Below are positions 6,091 through 7,950 of a DNA stretch of 7,950 nucleotides, piece after piece. The notes beneath the pieces were generated by a model that was not told the DNA's origin, made no database searches, and saw nothing but the letters and a program-made list of their open reading frames with translations. The position numbers and the translations under genes were made by a program. Source of the stretch: Chloroflexota bacterium (GTDB lineage: Bacteria > Chloroflexota > Dormibacteria > CF-121); NCBI GenBank assembly GCA_005880605.1, contig VBIS01000153.1, positions 1-7,950 on the forward strand. The letters are read 5' to 3'. Within the stretch, counting starts at the first letter, position 1. Every line of letters begins with the position of its first letter.

Positions 6091-6957
6091 ATGGGGGAGA
6101 TGGTCACCGATCCGTTCCCGTACGAGCCCCCGGAACCGCCACCGGCACCCCCGTCCCCACCCCCCAATGCCCGGCGACCCCCCAGCCGAGCGGCAATCGC
6201 CGCGGCGGCGCTCTTCGTGATCGGAGGCATCGGTGGCGGGGCGCTGGGCGCGCAGGCGGTCCTGAGCCGGACTCCGGCCTCGACCCCGGCTGCCATCACC
6301 AGGTCAACCTCGACCTCCAGCGCCGCCCAGGCGCAGACGCCGACCTCCGCCGCCGCCATCTACCAAGCGGCGGCGCCTGGCGTCGTCACCATCACCACCG
6401 AGGTCGCCGGCCGCTTCGGCCGGGTCGGGGAAGGGACCGGGTCGGGGATCGTGCTCAACACCAACGGCGACATCCTGACCAACGCCCACGTGGTCGCCGG
6501 CGCCAACCACATCCAGGTCACGTTCAATGACGGCCGCGCCCTGCCTGCGACGCTGGTGAATTCCAACACCAGCGCGGATCTCGCGGTGGTCCGGGTGTCG
6601 GCGGCGGCATCGACCCTCCATCCGTTGACGCTGGGCAACTCCGACGCCGTCCTGGTCGGGGACCAGGTCTACGCGATCGGCGCACCGTTCGGACTTCCGG
6701 AATCGATGACCGCCGGCATCGTCTCCGGCCTCAACCGGCACAATGCCGCCTCCGGGCTTTCGGGCCTGATCCAGACGGACGCCCCAATCAACCCGGGCAA
6801 CTCGGGCGGGGCGCTGCTCAACACGCAGGGCCAGGTGATCGGCATCAACGACGCCATCGAGAGCCCGATTGCGGGCAACGTAGGCGTCGGCTTCGCCATC
6901 CCGGTCAACGTCGTCAAGCAGATGCTGAGCTCACTCGAGGGCGTCCCCAACCAGTAG
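6091..6957 (+). CDS. Membrane-anchored HtrA/DegP-like serine protease without PDZ domain
   Basis: Trypsin-like S1C protease expected to act outside the cytoplasmic membrane in protein quality control. The order is: a proline-rich cytoplasmic N-terminus (residues about 8-25), one membrane segment (about 34-57), a Ser/Thr/Ala/Pro-rich linker (58-88), and then the protease domain. The triad is complete: His133 (TNAHVV), Asp163 (SADLAVVRV) and Ser238 (NPGNSGGALL). The protein ends at residue 288, shortly after GVGFAIPVNVV, the point where HtrA proteins normally continue into a PDZ domain. The next gene converges 14 nt later, so no PDZ has been missed by a simple frame error. ATG 6091 has AAGGA 13 nt upstream; ATG 6100 is an alternative with GGGGGAG too close to it. 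The upstream gap carries a direct repeat and a palindrome, which suggests stress or two-component control. Confidence 0.92.
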   Translation: MGEMVTDPFPYEPPEPPPAPPSPPPNARRPPSRAAIAAAALFVIGGIGGGALGAQAVLSRTPASTPAAITRSTSTSSAAQAQTPTSAAAIYQAAAPGVVTITTEVAGRFGRVGEGTGSGIVLNTNGDILTNAHVVAGANHIQVTFNDGRALPATLVNSNTSADLAVVRVSAAASTLHPLTLGNSDAVLVGDQVYAIGAPFGLPESMTAGIVSGLNRHNAASGLSGLIQTDAPINPGNSGGALLNTQGQVIGINDAIESPIAGNVGVGFAIPVNVVKQMLSSLEGVPNQ

Positions 6958-6971
6958 CCGCGCGCGACAGC

Positions 6972-7496
6972 CTAGGGCTCGAGAATATGCACGGCGGTGA
7001 GGTTGCGGTAGAGCTCGTCGTAGTCGAGGCCATAGCCGACGACGAATGCATTGGGGATGTCGAATCCCTTGTAGGCGATCGGCACCGGTGTGACGCGACG
7101 CTCTTCCTTGTTGAGCAGGACGCACAGCTTGAGTGAGGCCGGCCCGTGGCGCCGGACATGCTCGAAGAGGAAGGAGGTGGTCAGGCCGGTGTCGATGATG
7201 TCCTCCACCATCAGCACGTCGCGGCCGGCAACATCCATGGTCAGGTCCTTGAGCAGCTGGACGTGGCCGGTTGATTCGGTGCCCGAGCCGTAGCTGCTGA
7301 CCGCGACGTAGTCAAAGTTCACCGGCACCGTCAGGCTCCGGCTCAGGTCGGTGGCAAAGCAGACCGAGCCCTTCAACACTGGAAGGAGGATCAACGGCTT
7401 CGGGATGGACGCGTAGTCCCGTGAGATGTCGGCGGCCAGTTCGCGGACGCGCTGTTGGATGGCGTCGCCGCTGATCAGCTCGGGCCCTAGTTTCAA
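6972..7496 (-). CDS. hpt: Hypoxanthine (guanine) phosphoribosyltransferase
   Basis: Purine salvage enzyme that joins hypoxanthine or guanine to PRPP to give IMP or GMP in the cytoplasm. The PRPP-binding signature VLMVEDIIDTGLTT lies at residues 94-107, with the Glu98-Asp99 pair and the likely catalytic base Asp102. Other family features are LKGSVCFATDL (41-51), the flexible-loop SYGSGTESTG (68-77) and GFDIPNAFVVGYGLDY (144-159). At 174 aa it is a normal length. The start is TTG at 7496; no ATG or GTG occurs in frame between it and the upstream stop at 7544-7542, although the frame stays open and an ATT at 7511 is conceivable. No clear Shine-Dalgarno sequence is seen. It follows the CPBP protease gene by 28 nt on the same strand, so translation may depend on that gene. 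It converges on htrA. Confidence 0.95.
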   Translation of the reverse strand: MKLGPELISGDAIQQRVRELAADISRDYASIPKPLILLPVLKGSVCFATDLSRSLTVPVNFDYVAVSSYGSGTESTGHVQLLKDLTMDVAGRDVLMVEDIIDTGLTTSFLFEHVRRHGPASLKLCVLLNKEERRVTPVPIAYKGFDIPNAFVVGYGLDYDELYRNLTAVHILEP

Positions 7497-7524
7497 TTCG
7501 GTGCGCAGAATGGCATCGTCAACT

Positions 7525-7950
7525 TTACTCGGTGGGCGCGATCAGGAAGATCCAGATATCCCAGCTGACGTGACTGATGATCATCGGGGCCAACCGTTGC
7601 TCGCGCGCGTAAAGGGCGCCCCAGAAGAGGCCCGCGGTAGCAGCGGCGCCGGTGAGGGTGAGGTTCGCCGAGACCAGGTGCACGCCCCCATAGATGGATG
7701 AGGCGAGCAGAGTTCCGCGCACCCGGCCGAAGCGCCGCATCAGGCTGCGCTGCACGAGACCGCGCCAGAAGAGCTCCTCGCCCGGGCCGATCACCAGCCC
7801 GAGGACGGTGGCGATCGCGGCTGGCGGCGCCGCGGTCCGCAACTGGTAGATACCGGCAATCTCGCGGTCGCCCGCGGGCATGATCCGACGTGCCATCCGG
7901 TCGCCGACCTGAAAGATCGCGTAGAGGCCGGCCGCCGATCCAAGCCCTCT
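7525..7950 (-). CDS. CPBP-family intramembrane metalloprotease, 5' end missing
   Basis: Putative membrane protease of the CPBP (CAAX protease/bacteriocin-processing, Abi) family. The visible 141 residues hold the family motifs in order: EELFWRG (EExxxR, about 7777-7757 in the coding direction), GVHL with a conserved His, and SHVSWD near the C-terminus. Together these supply the Glu and His residues of the metal site. Hydrophobic stretches between the motifs are consistent with transmembrane helices. There is an ATG at 7896, but the frame stays open through the right edge and the upstream residues are hydrophobic and family-like (GLGSAAGLYAIF). The real start is therefore beyond the window, with probably another 60-100 residues missing. 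The substrate cannot be told from sequence. It ends 28 nt before hpt and is likely cotranscribed with it. Confidence 0.85.
   Translation of the reverse strand, partial: RGLGSAAGLYAIFQVGDRMARRIMPAGDREIAGIYQLRTAAPPAAIATVLGLVIGPGEELFWRGLVQRSLMRRFGRVRGTLLASSIYGGVHLVSANLTLTGAAATAGLFWGALYAREQRLAPMIISHVSWDIWIFLIAPTE

Noticed and set aside
1..7950. Mobile element, CRISPR array, prophage or defence system
   Set aside because: No transposase, integrase, spaced repeats, nuclease or toxin-antitoxin pair is visible. The genes are metabolic or housekeeping, and base composition looks even apart from the short AT-richer stretch near 5479-5510.

Overview
The window is a GC-rich, densely packed piece of bacterial chromosome, with no mobile element, CRISPR array, tRNA or rRNA that I can see. 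Short gaps, overlapping starts and stops, GTG and TTG starts, and a gene that looks leaderless suggest a high-GC Terrabacteria-type organism. Chloroflexota or Candidatus Dormibacterota is my best guess, from gene content and style only and with low confidence. All of it reads as chromosomal housekeeping and metabolism.

Positions 1-4937 (+) hold a tightly coupled cluster. It begins with glcD (cut by the left edge), followed by glcE and glcF, the three subunits of a glycolate oxidase/dehydrogenase (FAD subunit, second FAD-domain subunit, Fe-S subunit). A folate-dependent formyltransferase-family gene then overlaps the glcF stop by 4 nt. GlcDEF should oxidise glycolate (or a related 2-hydroxy acid) to glyoxylate and pass electrons through GlcF to the respiratory chain. 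The role of the coupled formyltransferase is unknown, and this is the most unusual gene association in the window.

Positions 4938-5447 (+) carry a strong sigma70-type promoter (TTGAGT-16-TATAAT) placed so close to the next ATG that the transcript should be leaderless or nearly so. It drives an A-type Fe-S carrier (ErpA/IscA family).

Positions 5448-6957 (+) hold a 151-nt non-coding gap, a stand-alone CheY-like receiver protein, and a membrane-anchored HtrA-like serine protease with a complete catalytic triad but no PDZ domain. The 66-nt gap before the protease holds a tandem 8-nt direct repeat at 11-nt spacing, a plausible -10 element and a perfect 7-bp inverted repeat touching the start codon. 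It therefore looks like a regulated promoter.

Positions 6972-7950 (-) hold hpt (hypoxanthine phosphoribosyltransferase, purine salvage) preceded by a CPBP-family membrane protease cut by the right edge. The two are 28 nt apart and probably cotranscribed. hpt converges on htrA with only 14 nt between the stop codons.

I found no clearly novel multi-gene system. The best leads are the formyltransferase coupled to glcDEF and the compact regulatory region before the PDZ-less HtrA.
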